From assembly GCF_010993955.1 (NCBI RefSeq), contig NZ_WIXL01000005.1, forward strand, positions 62,001 through 126,000: DNA of 64,000 nucleotides, written 5' to 3'. The notes beneath the pieces were generated by a model. It had not been told where the DNA came from and searched no databases. It worked only from the letters and a program-made list of their open reading frames with translations. Position numbers and translations under genes: made by a program. Of the stretch, positions 1 through 9,193 are shown piece by piece (the first letter of the stretch is position 1; each line of letters begins with the position of its first letter). Origin of the DNA: Oceanobacillus halotolerans (GTDB lineage Bacteria; Bacillota; Bacilli; Bacillales; Amphibacillaceae).

Positions 1-205
1 GAAATAAATCATCAACATGCTCACCACGATTATTAAACCGTTGAATAACACTCAATACTAATCGCAAGTTTCCATTTACCAGTTCCTCTCTAGCTGATAG
101 ATCTCCATCTTGCATTCGAACGAACAGTTCACGCATTTCTTCGTTTGTTAAGACAGGTAATTTTGATGTATCAACACCGCATATTTCTACTTTATGTTTT
201 GTCAT
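1..205 (-). CDS. sigG: RNA polymerase sporulation sigma factor SigG (5' part only)
   Basis: The first 68 codons of sigma-G, the late forespore sigma factor; the gene runs off the left edge of the window. The start ATG is at 205-203 behind a strong AGGAGGGT ribosome-binding site (211-218). The visible protein begins MTKHKVEICGVDTSKLP and contains the conserved region-1.2/2.1 stretch NGNLRLVLSVIQRF typical of SigF/SigG. It lies downstream of spoIIGA-sigE, the standard Bacillus order. A sigma-F/G-type promoter and an RNA hairpin precede it (separate entries), so it can be transcribed both on its own and by read-through from spoIIGA-sigE. Identity is firm from sequence and context. Confidence 0.95.
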   Translation of the reverse strand, partial: MTKHKVEICGVDTSKLPVLTNEEMRELFVRMQDGDLSAREELVNGNLRLVLSVIQRFNNRGEHVDDLF

Positions 206-210
206 TCTGT

Positions 211-262
211 ACCCTCCTAATTGGAGATGCTGTTCATGGACAGTATCTCCCCTTAGAAGGGT
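211..262 (-). promoter_or_regulatory. Leader hairpin that can sequester the sigG ribosome-binding site
   Basis: On the minus strand GGAGATACTGT pairs with ACAGCATCTCC (inner stem, 250-223, one G-U). ACCCTTCT (262-255) pairs with the Shine-Dalgarno AGGAGGGT (218-211), again with one G-U. Together they form a long interrupted hairpin. The 5' arms lie at or upstream of the -10 box, so only read-through RNA from spoIIGA-sigE can contain them. RNA started at the sigG promoter would lack the partner strand and leave the ribosome-binding site open. The pairing is seen in the sequence; the regulatory effect is inferred. Confidence 0.65.
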
Positions 263-270
263 TTTTATGC
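242..270 (-). promoter_or_regulatory. Sigma-F/sigma-G type promoter of sigG
   Basis: Reading the minus strand, GCATA (270-266) is followed after exactly 15 bases by GGAGATACT (250-242). This fits the forespore consensus GYATA-N15-GGnnAnAnT. It would start transcription near 235, about 30 bases before the sigG start codon. In B. subtilis sigG is switched on by sigma-F from its own promoter. The -10 box is also the 5' arm of the leader hairpin described next. Confidence 0.75.
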
Positions 271-326
271 AGACCTATGTGGTCGATTAGCCGCCAAAAA
301 ATGGCTTTATTTCCAACACATCAAGG

Positions 327-1046
327 CTAAACCATTTTATTAAATTCTTTTTTTAGACGCCTAATTATTTTCTTTTCTAATCGGGAAATATAAGACTGAG
401 AAATCCCTAACATGTCTGCAACATCCTTTTGTGTTTTTTCCTCTTCACCAACTAAACCAAAACGAAGCTCCATTATTTGTTTTTCTCTAGGATTTAATTG
501 AGATAAGGCATCGCGCAATAAATGCTTATCAACACTTGATTCAAGATCTTTTGTGATGATATCTTCTTCTGTTCCTAATACATCTGATAACAGTAGCTCA
601 TTTCCATCCCAATCAATATTTAGCGGTTCATCAAACGATACTTCAGATTTTAATTTATTATTCCTGCGTAAGTACATTAAGATTTCATTTTCAATACATC
701 TGGATGCATAGGTAGCTAACTTAATTTTCTTCTCTGGATTAAATGTATTGACAGCTTTAATAAGTCCAATTGTTCCAATGCTAATTAAATCTTCTATATT
801 TATCCCTGTATTTTCAAATTTACGGGCAATATAAACAACTAATCGTAAATTTCGCTCAATTAATATTGCTCTAGCTGATTTATCTCCATCAGGTAACAGC
901 TCTAGCAATTCCTTTTCTTCTTCTTTGGATAATGGTGGTGGAAGTGCTTCACTACCGCCAATATAGTAAATTTCATTGGTTTTGATTCCTAGCTTTAATA
1001 ATAATTTATACCACCATAAACGCAAGCGTAATTTCCAAATTCTCAA
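327..1046 (-). CDS. sigE: RNA polymerase sporulation sigma factor SigE (pro-sigma-E)
   Basis: Early mother-cell sigma factor, made as an inactive membrane-associated precursor that SpoIIGA cleaves. I place the start at the TTG 1046-1044, 7 bases after AAGGAGT. This gives 239 residues, the B. subtilis length; a longer frame to 1067 has no ribosome-binding site. The basic amphipathic pro-sequence ([20 protein letters not shown]) precedes [13 protein letters not shown], the usual start region of the mature protein. Region 2 ([20 protein letters not shown]) and the C-terminal helix-turn-helix ([20 protein letters not shown]) are intact. It follows spoIIGA by 21 bases, and sigG lies 121 bases downstream. 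Confidence 0.96.
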   Translation of the reverse strand: MRIWKLRLRLWWYKLLLKLGIKTNEIYYIGGSEALPPPLSKEEEKELLELLPDGDKSARAILIERNLRLVVYIARKFENTGINIEDLISIGTIGLIKAVNTFNPEKKIKLATYASRCIENEILMYLRRNNKLKSEVSFDEPLNIDWDGNELLLSDVLGTEEDIITKDLESSVDKHLLRDALSQLNPREKQIMELRFGLVGEEEKTQKDVADMLGISQSYISRLEKKIIRRLKKEFNKMV

Positions 1047-1067
1047 TTTATACACTCCTTTTACCAT

Positions 1068-1988
1068 TTATGCTGAAGATACAGTCGCTACATGTATAAT
1101 TTGTGGATGAAGCAAACAATGATAACGCTGATCTCTCGTTAATTGTCCAAATTGTATTCCGATGAAAAATTTAGTGGTGATAAGTTTATTTTGATCATGA
1201 TATACAATTAATTGATCTGCCTTAAGTGCCATCATAAAGGTACTATTTCCTTCTACACCGTGATACGGGATAAGGTGTATTCGATTCTTCCATGCCAATG
1301 GAATTTCTTCATAACGTAATTCATCATGTGCTTTTTTTAAACAATTCCAATCTTTGTCCGTAAACCAATGCTTCAAAAAAGATTCATCACATATAATAAC
1401 GAACTTTTTACTAACAGGATCGACTAACTGATTGCCACTATCGATATATCCAGTAGTAGAGTAGCTTTTGTTACCTACTTGTATGGTGACAGGACAAAGT
1501 TGATCATATCGAATTTTTTCGGCTACATGCTTGTCCATACGCCTTTTCGTAAACAACCAAACAATTGGGAATCCAATCATCACGAATAACCAACTAACTG
1601 AATCTCCATATCCGCTATTAAAAGTCAAAATTCCACTAGATGACATACTGATTGGATGTTGTAGTAAGAAGTGTAACGCTATCAATCCACCTCCAATTGC
1701 AAAGGTTGTAAAATAAAATAAAAGTAGTAATTTTACCATTTGATAGATCGAATGAAACCGAAATGTACAAATAATAATAAGAATGGAAAAAACAACTTTT
1801 CCTATTAACGTTGTAAAAATGGAGTCAGGAAAATAAAGTGAAATAGGTACAAGTAATGAAGCAACTAGTGCACCTAACGTGATTCGCCACTTTTTGGTGT
1901 CTTCTTTCGCTAATGTCTGGGTAAGCATTAGAAGCATCATATCTAAAAAGAAGTTTAATAACCAAACTGCATCAAGGTAGATCGTCAC
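1068..1988 (-). CDS. spoIIGA: Sigma-E processing peptidase SpoIIGA
   Basis: Membrane aspartic protease that removes the pro-sequence of sigma-E at the sporulation septum, triggered by SpoIIR. The first half has about five hydrophobic segments. The C-terminal domain carries the catalytic motif YIDSGNQLVDP, with the aspartate at residue 183 when the GTG at 1988-1986 is used. That start follows GGAGAGG by 9 bases and gives 306 residues, close to the B. subtilis protein. An upstream in-frame TTG (2006) has no ribosome-binding site. It forms an operon with sigE. I could not assign the expected Spo0A-dependent promoter upstream. Confidence 0.93.
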   Translation of the reverse strand: MTIYLDAVWLLNFFLDMMLLMLTQTLAKEDTKKWRITLGALVASLLVPISLYFPDSIFTTLIGKVVFSILIIICTFRFHSIYQMVKLLLLFYFTTFAIGGGLIALHFLLQHPISMSSSGILTFNSGYGDSVSWLFVMIGFPIVWLFTKRRMDKHVAEKIRYDQLCPVTIQVGNKSYSTTGYIDSGNQLVDPVSKKFVIICDESFLKHWFTDKDWNCLKKAHDELRYEEIPLAWKNRIHLIPYHGVEGNSTFMMALKADQLIVYHDQNKLITTKFFIGIQFGQLTRDQRYHCLLHPQIIHVATVSSA

Positions 1989-2190
1989 CTTTATCTTCCT
2001 CTCCAACTAACTAGATTCACTTGTTCAACCTTTAATAGGATATCATCAAACTTCGAATGGTTTATGAACCGTTGTAACAAGAAGTATAGTTGAAACAAGA
2101 AGAGAAGTCTGTCACTTCTTGTATGTGTTATCCTGCTAATTTTAACTAGTTATGAGAGAGTTTGTCGTAAGAGAGAATATATAAAAATAA

Positions 2191-3037
2191 GGCTGTTTTT
2201 TAAGAGGTTGTTGCTTTTTCAGTATGAAGCTTAATGAATAGTTTCTATATAATGCGTCGTAAAGTTTTGGTTATAATTATTCTACGGGAAAACACTTCGC
2301 CCACCTTAAGACTCCCCATGAGCCTCCTCGTAACCCCCACACTGCTGGTCTCTTAGGCTCGTATCGACGGACAGGACAAGGAAAGCTACGACAGCGATAC
2401 ATCGCACGAAGCAAAAGTGTTTTTCTTTTGCGAGGACGTTCTAGTGTCGGTGCCTATCACAGGACGTGACCGATGTTAGCCGACGAACCAGGAGTCTTGG
2501 TGTGTTGCCTCCCTAAAATGAGTTTCAAATACATAGTAACTTTTAGCTTATTATTATTGATTGGAGCGTAGGACAATCGACTCCTGCTGAAAAAACACGC
2601 AGCTAGATCCACAGGAAGCCGTTTTTGCTTCCGATGTCTAGCTTCGAGCGATTGACGTCGTAGTGCCAATAGACATAAGGACGCACGAGTTTTCATCGGC
2701 CAGCACCTACCCCCTCGAGGCCTTAAGTCAATCCTCATCACGAGCACAAAACGACACACTGAGGCTCGGCTTAAGCTTGGCAGATAAGAAAAACTTTCTT
2801 ACTGCATAAGTGCAACTAAGGCTTTCGCCACTTGGCGACAAGCCAAGTTTTCTAATCAGGGCTGACCAAGGCGCTTACGCTTTTCTATCGAAGAAGCTAA
2901 AAGCGTTGTCCGCGGCAAAGAAGACACTGAAAACAAACATGTTTGAACAGATGTCGCACTTGTGCCCATGGTGAAAGCGATTATCCAGAGCGGAAATCAA
3001 TGGCGCAATTTACGACGCATAATCTATAAAGTATGCG
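2191..3037. repeat. Mosaic intergenic repeat, copy A
   Basis: Fills most of the 1.18-kb gap between spoIIGA and ftsZ. The left end (2191-2264) carries GGCTGTTTTTTAAGAG followed by the inner motif TATATAATGCGTCGTAAA (2247-2264). The right end (3009-3029) is its near-exact inverted complement, TTTACGACGCATAATCTATA. Internal blocks recur elsewhere in the window: a CTTAAGCTTGGCAGATAAG block, a GGCTTTCGCCACTTGGCGAC hairpin block, and a block containing GAACAGATGTCGCACTTGTG. A stretch around 2370-2440 matches the copy near 37.0 kb in reverse. Open frames here (such as 2457-2759) look non-coding. See the family finding. Confidence 0.8.
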
Positions 3038-3120
3038 AAAGAGCCAAAGGTAAAAAGGGGTGTGAACTAGAAGATGATAATCATGTCAAATAAGGTTATT
3101 ACGTTATCCTAGACAGTAAA

Positions 3121-3152
3121 AAAGCAATCGAATCAAGCGATCCAATTGCTTT
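3121..3152 (-). terminator. Rho-independent terminator of ftsZ
   Basis: Minus-strand stem GCAATTGGATC / GATTCGATTGC (with G-U pairs) around a GCTT loop, followed by TTTTTT, 13 bases after the ftsZ stop codon. It separates the ftsAZ transcript from the repeat and spoIIGA. Confidence 0.8.
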
Positions 3153-3164
3153 CTTTTCTTCCTA

Positions 3165-4289
3165 TTAACGATTTCGATTTCGATTCCGCAAGAATGTAGG
3201 TATATCTAGCTCGTCTTCCTCTACTGAACGTTTTACGGAAGGTTGTTCACGAGGACCATCCTCTGTTTGTTTTGTTGCAGCATGTTGTTTATGGTTAAGA
3301 ATTGGACGTTGTCTCGTTGGTTTTTCCTCTTTTTTATTATCAACAAATCCTGTTGCAATAACCGTTACTACAATTTCATCTTTAAGGTTTTCATTAATAA
3401 CAGAACCAAAAATAACATTTACTTCATTGTCGGCTGCAGATGTAACTAAATCCGCTGCTTCTTGTACTTCAAATAAACTTAAGTTCGTTCCACCAGTTAT
3501 ATTCATTAGTATCCCATGTGCACCGTCAATTGAAGTTTCTAATAATGGAGAAGAGATTGCTTTTTTAGCAGCTTCGGTAGCACGAGTTTCTCCTGTTGCT
3601 ACACCAATTCCCATTAATGCAGACCCTTTATCATACATAATTGTTTTCACATCAGCAAAGTCAACATTAATCAGACCTGGTTTAGCAATTAAATCAGAAA
3701 TACCTTGCACCCCTTGTCGTAAAACATTATCTGCTTCACGAAATGCCTCTAGCATTGGAGTGTTTTTATCAACGATTTCTAATAATCGGTCATTTGGGAT
3801 AACGATTAATGTATCAACACCATTTTTTAATGCGTCAATACCAGTTACGGCTTGTGTAGATCGTCTACGGCCTTCAAATGAAAATGGTCTTGTAACAACA
3901 CCAACGGTCAATGCACCTTGTTCTTTAGCAATTTGGGCGATAACAGGAGCCGCACCAGTACCTGTTCCACCACCCATACCAGCTGTAACAAAGACCATAT
4001 CTGCACCTTGCAGTACTTCTTCTAATTGTTCTTTACTTTCATCTGCAGCTTTCTTCCCTACTTCAGGATTTGCACCAGCACCTAAACCTCTTGTAAGTTT
4101 ACCACCAATTTGCAGTTTCACTTCTGCTTTTGATAGATTAAGTGCTTGTGAATCCGTATTTACAGCAATAAATTCTACACCTTCTACACCATGTTCAATC
4201 ATACGGTTTACTGCATTACTACCGCCGCCACCGACTCCGATGACTTTTATTGATGCCAATTGGTCCATTTCCGTATCAAAATCTAACAT
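3165..4289 (-). CDS. ftsZ: Cell division protein FtsZ
   Basis: Tubulin-like GTPase that polymerises into the Z ring and recruits the divisome. The tubulin signature GGGTGTGA is at residues 107-114, and the N-terminal loop [17 protein letters not shown] is intact. A charged variable linker leads to the C-terminal interaction peptide [15 protein letters not shown], which binds FtsA, SepF and similar partners. The start ATG at 4289 follows AGGAGGAACG; the longer frame to 4361 adds residues not found in the family. Length is 374, as expected. The operon with ftsA is standard. The 167-base gap to ftsA suggests a possible internal promoter, but I could not assign one confidently. Confidence 0.98.
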   Translation of the reverse strand: MLDFDTEMDQLASIKVIGVGGGGSNAVNRMIEHGVEGVEFIAVNTDSQALNLSKAEVKLQIGGKLTRGLGAGANPEVGKKAADESKEQLEEVLQGADMVFVTAGMGGGTGTGAAPVIAQIAKEQGALTVGVVTRPFSFEGRRRSTQAVTGIDALKNGVDTLIVIPNDRLLEIVDKNTPMLEAFREADNVLRQGVQGISDLIAKPGLINVDFADVKTIMYDKGSALMGIGVATGETRATEAAKKAISSPLLETSIDGAHGILMNITGGTNLSLFEVQEAADLVTSAADNEVNVIFGSVINENLKDEIVVTVIATGFVDNKKEEKPTRQRPILNHKQHAATKQTEDGPREQPSVKRSVEEDELDIPTFLRNRNRNR

Positions 4290-4456
4290 ACTTTCGTTCC
4301 TCCTAATATGCAAAGTTACAAGAGTTCTAGAAGCTAATTGTACTATAAGCGATTTATACAAGTATTACCTCTTTAAAAAATAGGTTTAAAACTAATTTCC
4401 TATTAATTTATAAGTACCCGCTGCACAGTTGCGATTTAGTGCAGAAAAATACCTGC

Positions 4457-5734
4457 TTAGTCAAAGAAATACCTAAAGAAATTAGCAATTCCAGATTCTT
4501 TTTTCGTTTTATTTACGGTCTCATCATTTTTTGATTGCTTTTTATTTCGTTTTGGTTTAGGCTCTTGCACATCTACTACAGACGGAAATAATTCTTTTCC
4601 TTGTATTTTCGCATTATGATAGGCAAATTGCAAGATTCCCACACCAGCTGTAAATTGTGGTTCACGAACACCAATATAATCAGGTATTGCTATTCGTACA
4701 TTTGATTGAAAAATATCTTGTGCGAGTTCTAAAACACCAGGCATTCTCATTGTACCACCTGTTAAAACATATCCACCTGGTAATCCCTGGTAACCCATAC
4801 GTCTAATTTCTCGTTCTGCAAAGGCATAAATTTCTTCCAATCGTGCCTCAATCATATCAGCGATCTGTAATTGATTATACGTTTGTCGTGTATTACTGCC
4901 AATAATAGAAGCTTCGAATGACTCATCTTCCTGGGCATCATCATAAAAAGCATGCCCATAGTTTAGCTTTATATCTTCGGCTTCTTCCGTTGATGTTCTT
5001 AGGCCAATTGATAGATCTTTTGTAATGTTGTCTCCACCTAGTGGTACAACACTAGTCGAAATTAAATGATCATTTTCAAAAACAGAGACTGTTGAACATC
5101 CACCACCGACATCAATTAATGCAACACCTAAGTTCTTTTCATCCTTTGATAATGCAATCGTTCCTGCTGCTAGTGGTTGTAGACAAATATCAGATACCTG
5201 TAACCCTGCACGTTCCACACATTTTAAGATATTATGTAAAACTGTTTTGGAACATGTAATAATGGTCCCTTCCATTTCAAGTCGAACCCCAATCATCCCT
5301 CTTGGATCCGTTATCTCATCTAAACCATCCACAATAAATTGTTTTGGTATAACATCAATAATTTCACGTTCTGGTGGGATTGAAACAACTTGTGCACCAT
5401 CTATTACACGGGTGATATCTTCATCACCAATTTCACGATTTTCACTTTGAACTGCTACAACCCCATGACATGGTTGAAGTTGAATATGATTACCATTTAT
5501 TCCTACTACAACACGATCAATTTGCATGCCAACCATACGTTCTGCTTGTTCTACGGCATTGCGTATAGAATGAACCGTTTGATCAATATCCACGATCGCA
5601 CCTTTTTTCATCCCATTGGACTTAGCAGTACCTACTCCAATAATGTTTAAAGAATCATTTAAGACTTCGCCTATTATCACTTTTATTTTTGATGTACCTA
5701 TATCAAGACTTACTAAAATTTCACTGTTGTTCAA
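4457..5734 (-). CDS. ftsA: Cell division protein FtsA
   Basis: Actin-like ATPase that tethers FtsZ to the membrane. N-terminal phosphate-1 motif VSLDIGTSKIKVIIGE, the 1C domain near residues 80-160, phosphate-2 ALIDVGGGCSTVSVF, and adenosine motif VLTGGTMRMPGV. The C-terminus ends in a lysine-rich linker and the amphipathic segment SGIANFFRYFFD, the membrane-targeting helix. The start is TTG 5734-5732 behind GGAGGTG, giving 425 residues; the frame extends to 5761 without a ribosome-binding site. The genes murG, murB, ylxW, ylxX and sbp that often precede ftsA in Bacillus are not here. Confidence 0.97.
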   Translation of the reverse strand: MNNSEILVSLDIGTSKIKVIIGEVLNDSLNIIGVGTAKSNGMKKGAIVDIDQTVHSIRNAVEQAERMVGMQIDRVVVGINGNHIQLQPCHGVVAVQSENREIGDEDITRVIDGAQVVSIPPEREIIDVIPKQFIVDGLDEITDPRGMIGVRLEMEGTIITCSKTVLHNILKCVERAGLQVSDICLQPLAAGTIALSKDEKNLGVALIDVGGGCSTVSVFENDHLISTSVVPLGGDNITKDLSIGLRTSTEEAEDIKLNYGHAFYDDAQEDESFEASIIGSNTRQTYNQLQIADMIEARLEEIYAFAEREIRRMGYQGLPGGYVLTGGTMRMPGVLELAQDIFQSNVRIAIPDYIGVREPQFTAGVGILQFAYHNAKIQGKELFPSVVDVQEPKPKRNKKQSKNDETVNKTKKESGIANFFRYFFD

Positions 5735-5946
5735 AGAAGGCACCTCCCAATTCCGAAGCATCTAATAGAAAACAAAATCTATTAGATAAACTACATCTTA
5801 ATACTGTATTCTACTAGTTTAGCGGATTTCATAAAAAAAGAAAATATATAAAGAGATATTCAACAAAATGTGACAAAATCCCTCTATTTCTTGCAAAAAA
5901 GTTGCTGGTTATTATTTACTTTCTTACCATTTTTAAGCAATTATAA

Positions 5947-6732
5947 TTATTCTACTTCTATTTCTTCTGTTTCAGATTGGTGATCCTCTTGAAATGATTC
6001 AAAATAAACACCAACACCGATATGAATAATCCCCTCTTGTTCTGAATCCAACTGTGAAACAATAGAAGGGTAAACTTTCATTTTCTCTGCAAAATCACGA
6101 ATTGTACTATCCACCAGAAAGCCGTCATTCATATAAAGTAACAGCTTATTCTTATTACTCTCAGTTGGTTTCCAATGAATTTCTGAGATAAGGTTTAAAA
6201 TACCGTCTGGTAATTTTTGTAGTTCATCCGTCATTTTATTCAAATATGTATCTTCTGTAAAATCAAAAAGAAATGGTGCATCACCATTGGTTGACTCTAA
6301 GCTTGTTGCCGTAATTGTAACACCATTAGCCAATATAGTATGGTAACTATCATCTAATTTTATGTAGCCAACACGTTTATGTTCTGTAATATCAATTTCA
6401 ATTGTCCAAGGAAGTTTCCTTGTTACATTAACAGATTTTACAATCGGGTTATCACCGATTTTGTCTTCTATTGATGATATTTTTGTCATCCATATATTTG
6501 ATCCAACTGATATACCACTTTCCTCTATAACATTTTCTTTTTCTATAAAGGAATTTCCTGTAACGACAACTTGCTTTACATTGCTTAATGGTGATTGTAA
6601 GTATACAATAATGGAGATTAACAAGAAGAAAATAGAAAGATAAAATATTAATCGGCGATTAGCCTTTTTCTTCCGCTCTTGTTTCAAAGTAGGGATATGT
6701 TCCTCAATTGAAACGACTTTTTTCTGAGTCAT
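5947..6732 (-). CDS. divIB: Cell division protein DivIB (FtsQ homologue)
   Basis: Bitopic divisome protein working with FtsL and DivIC to control septal peptidoglycan synthesis. A basic cytoplasmic tail (residues 1-27), one membrane segment (about 28-46), then the POTRA domain beginning VKQVVVTGNSFI and the beta domain. The ATG at 6732 gives 261 residues, the usual size, and follows AAAGGAAG; the frame extends upstream to 6819 without support. It is separated from spoVE by a 1-kb repeat island where B. subtilis has murG and murB, so it probably has its own promoter. Confidence 0.92.
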   Translation of the reverse strand: MTQKKVVSIEEHIPTLKQERKKKANRRLIFYLSIFFLLISIIVYLQSPLSNVKQVVVTGNSFIEKENVIEESGISVGSNIWMTKISSIEDKIGDNPIVKSVNVTRKLPWTIEIDITEHKRVGYIKLDDSYHTILANGVTITATSLESTNGDAPFLFDFTEDTYLNKMTDELQKLPDGILNLISEIHWKPTESNKNKLLLYMNDGFLVDSTIRDFAEKMKVYPSIVSQLDSEQEGIIHIGVGVYFESFQEDHQSETEEIEVE

Positions 6733-6910
6733 CCTATTTCTTCCTTTATTAAAATAATAGAATGAAACAGTATAAGCTACTGTTTCATTTGATGTTCGTA
6801 AATTGATTATACCATACAACCACCTAAAAAATGTAGGAATCTATACCTAGATTAACAGATTTCTCTATTTTTCTTTGGATAACTCCTAAAAGATTGTTCC
6901 TTCTGTATGA

Positions 6911-7975
6911 AACATATTGCATATAAGATGCATTATGCGCAATAGTTTAGATTGTGAATACCGTTCTGGAAATACACTTCACTTTCACCAGGGGCATAAG
7001 TGCGACATCTGTTCAAACTTTTCGTTTTCACATTGTCTACTTTACCGCGGACTCCCCACGAGTCTCCTCGTGAAAACCACACTGCGGGGTCTCTTAGTCT
7101 CGTTTTTCCGCAGGAGACTACGTGTATTTCCTTCACTAGGTCGAGCTGTCTTAATTTTAATCATTACTATTGACAATGCGACAGTTGATTGAAGCGAATG
7201 ATAGACATATTCGATTTCAGTGTCTTTATATCTTACTTGTATAGAAAACTATTCCAAGCAGCGGAAAATGCGAGACTCTTAGAATAAAAGCGTAAGTGCT
7301 CGGTTAACGACGTACGGACTGGACTGAGCCGCAGGAGATAAAGGAAACACGGCGACCGTAGGGAGTCGATGTTGACTTATCGTACGGAGGTGAGGGAAGT
7401 CTCGCTAGTCGTTGAGCGCTGGAGCTGGACGTGGCTGTTCCTATTGTTCAGTTATTCACCGGTACAATTTTTATAATTTCTTAGACGACGGGAAAAGGAA
7501 CAGTCTGAAGACCCCACAGCGAGCGTACTTTGCTCGCGATGTCTAACTTCGACGGACAGGACGTCCTAGTGCCGATGAAGCCACAGGACGTGGCGTATTC
7601 ATCGGCCAGCGCCTACACCCTCGAGGTCTTAAGTCAATCCTCTTTGTGGCAAAAACCGCCACACCGAGGCTTGGCTTAAGCTTGGCAGATAAGAAAAAAC
7701 TTACTGCATAAGTGCAACTAAGGCTTTCGCCGCTTGGCGACAAGCCAAGTTTTCTAATCGGGTGTGACCAAGGCGCTTACGTTTTTCTTTTTCTATGAGG
7801 AGGCTGAAGCGTTCCCCGAGGGAAAGAAAACACTGTGAAAACGACCGTGGGAGTTTGAACAGATGTTGCCCTTGTGCCCATGGTGAAAGCGAGTGTTTTC
7901 CGCTGCGATGGTTGAGCACATATCCTATAAAGGATAATCAAACTACTGCACTAATATCGATTATGTGCAATAGAA
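6911..7975. repeat. Mosaic intergenic repeat, copy B (largest)
   Basis: The whole gap between divIB and spoVE is repeat material. It contains two inverted copies of one block: CACTTTCACCAGGGGCATAA (from 6979) on the left and the complementary CCTTGTGCCCATGGTGAAAG (about 7869-7888) on the right. Outer motifs are CATTATGCGCAATAG (6931-6945) and ATTATGTGCAATAG (7960-7973). Blocks shared with copy A include CTTAAGCTTGGCAGATAAG (about 7677) and CTTTCGCCGCTTGGCGACAA. The stretch of about 7190-7540 has no obvious match in the window. No credible gene is present. murG and murB are missing at exactly this point. Confidence 0.75.
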
Positions 7976-8005
7976 AACGATAAACTAAACGAAAACAGCA
8001 TTTTT

Positions 8006-9136
8006 TTACATTTTAGCATGTCGACTAACATTTAATAAAATACCGACCGAACAAAGTGTCAGTGTTAACGAGGAACCCCCATAACTTAAGAATGGCAACG
8101 TAATCCCTGTTACAGGTATTAATCCGATGACGACACTTACATTAATCATAATTTGAATGGTTAACATAGATGTAATACCAAGTGCTAAGAAACGTCCAAA
8201 TTGATCTGGGGCCTCCAGTGCAATTCGTATACCACGCCAAAATAGCAGTAAAAATAACCCGATCATTACTGTACCACCAATAAAACCAAGTTCCTCACTT
8301 AAAACAGCAAATATAAAATCGGTTTGTGGTTCTGGTAAATAAAAGTATTTTTGTAGACTTTCTCCTAAACCTACTCCTAACAATCCCCCTGGACCAATCG
8401 CATAGAGAGACTGGATAATTTGAAATCCATCTCCTAGGGGGTCCTCCCATGGATTTAAGAAGGCGGTAATCCGACTAATTCGATATGGAGCAGATAGAAT
8501 AAGAAACAAAAAGCCAACAATCCCTAAAATACCTAGCCAAACGAAATGAGAGATTTTTGCACCAGCAGTATAAATTAAAACCATACATGTTAAAACAAGT
8601 ACTACCCCAGTACCTAAATCTGGTTGAAGCATAATTAAGCCAAATGCTGCAAAAACGAGAATTAGTGCAGGGAAGAAACCTTTTTTAAACGATGTAATAT
8701 ATTTTTGATTCGCAGCTAAATACGTAGAAAGAAACATAATTAGTCCTAGTTTCATAAATTCAGAGGGTTGTATACTAAAAGCGCCAACTCCAATCCAGCT
8801 CCGCGCTCCACCTCGTACCATGCCAATACCTGGTATAAGGACAAGGATTAATAAAATAAAGCAAGCTAGCAATATGACATTTGCATATTTCTTCCAAATA
8901 GTATAAGGGACTCGCATTAAAGCAAACATTGCGACTAACCCTGCACCGACAAATAATAGCTGTCTTTTCACATAATATAGTGTATCACCATACTTATAAT
9001 CAGACCAAACAAAAGAGGAGCTATATACCATTACAATTCCAACTACTAAAAGTGCAATAATCACAGCTAGTAATGTAAAATCTGGTTTTTCTTGTTGATT
9101 TTTATTCTTAAAAAATTCCCTAAACAAATAAAGCAC
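8006..9136 (-). CDS. spoVE: SEDS glycosyltransferase SpoVE
   Basis: Polytopic peptidoglycan glycosyltransferase of the FtsW/RodA/SpoVE family that polymerises spore peptidoglycan from lipid II, normally paired with SpoVD. Ten hydrophobic segments and the family signatures GGARSWIGVGAFSIQPSEFM, PEPQTDFIFAVLSEELGFIG and the C-terminal LPFLSYGGSSL are present. Its dcw position after murD identifies it as SpoVE rather than FtsW, which is at 49.9 kb. The start is uncertain: GTG 9136 has only a weak GGAAACGGG upstream, and TTG 9127 behind GGGGTG is possible. Repeat-2 element lies between murD and this gene. Confidence 0.93.
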   Translation of the reverse strand: MLYLFREFFKNKNQQEKPDFTLLAVIIALLVVGIVMVYSSSFVWSDYKYGDTLYYVKRQLLFVGAGLVAMFALMRVPYTIWKKYANVILLACFILLILVLIPGIGMVRGGARSWIGVGAFSIQPSEFMKLGLIMFLSTYLAANQKYITSFKKGFFPALILVFAAFGLIMLQPDLGTGVVLVLTCMVLIYTAGAKISHFVWLGILGIVGFLFLILSAPYRISRITAFLNPWEDPLGDGFQIIQSLYAIGPGGLLGVGLGESLQKYFYLPEPQTDFIFAVLSEELGFIGGTVMIGLFLLLFWRGIRIALEAPDQFGRFLALGITSMLTIQIMINVSVVIGLIPVTGITLPFLSYGGSSLTLTLCSVGILLNVSRHAKM

Positions 9137-9193
9137 CCCGTTTCCATAATCATTGGAATAGAGGCATTATTTTCCGATAGTAATCTATTAAGT

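Noticed and set aside
1989-2110. Spo0A-activated spoIIG promoter with 0A boxes
   Set aside because: Expected from B. subtilis, but I could not find a convincing TGTCGAA pair or a -35/-10 set; left unassigned.
2457-2759. 100-codon minus-strand frame in repeat copy A
   Set aside because: Made of repeat blocks that appear elsewhere with different frames and orientations; no start signal or protein-like pattern.
3427-4383. Long plus-strand frame (318 codons) opposite ftsZ
   Set aside because: Antisense shadow of a conserved gene; composition reflects the reverse of ftsZ codons and there is no ribosome-binding site.
6733-6910. Possible small gene or promoter before divIB
   Set aside because: Only short frames and no clear -35/-10 pair; nothing supportable.
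7543-7919. Overlapping minus-strand frames in repeat copy B
   Set aside because: Same reason; related blocks in other copies do not keep the frame.
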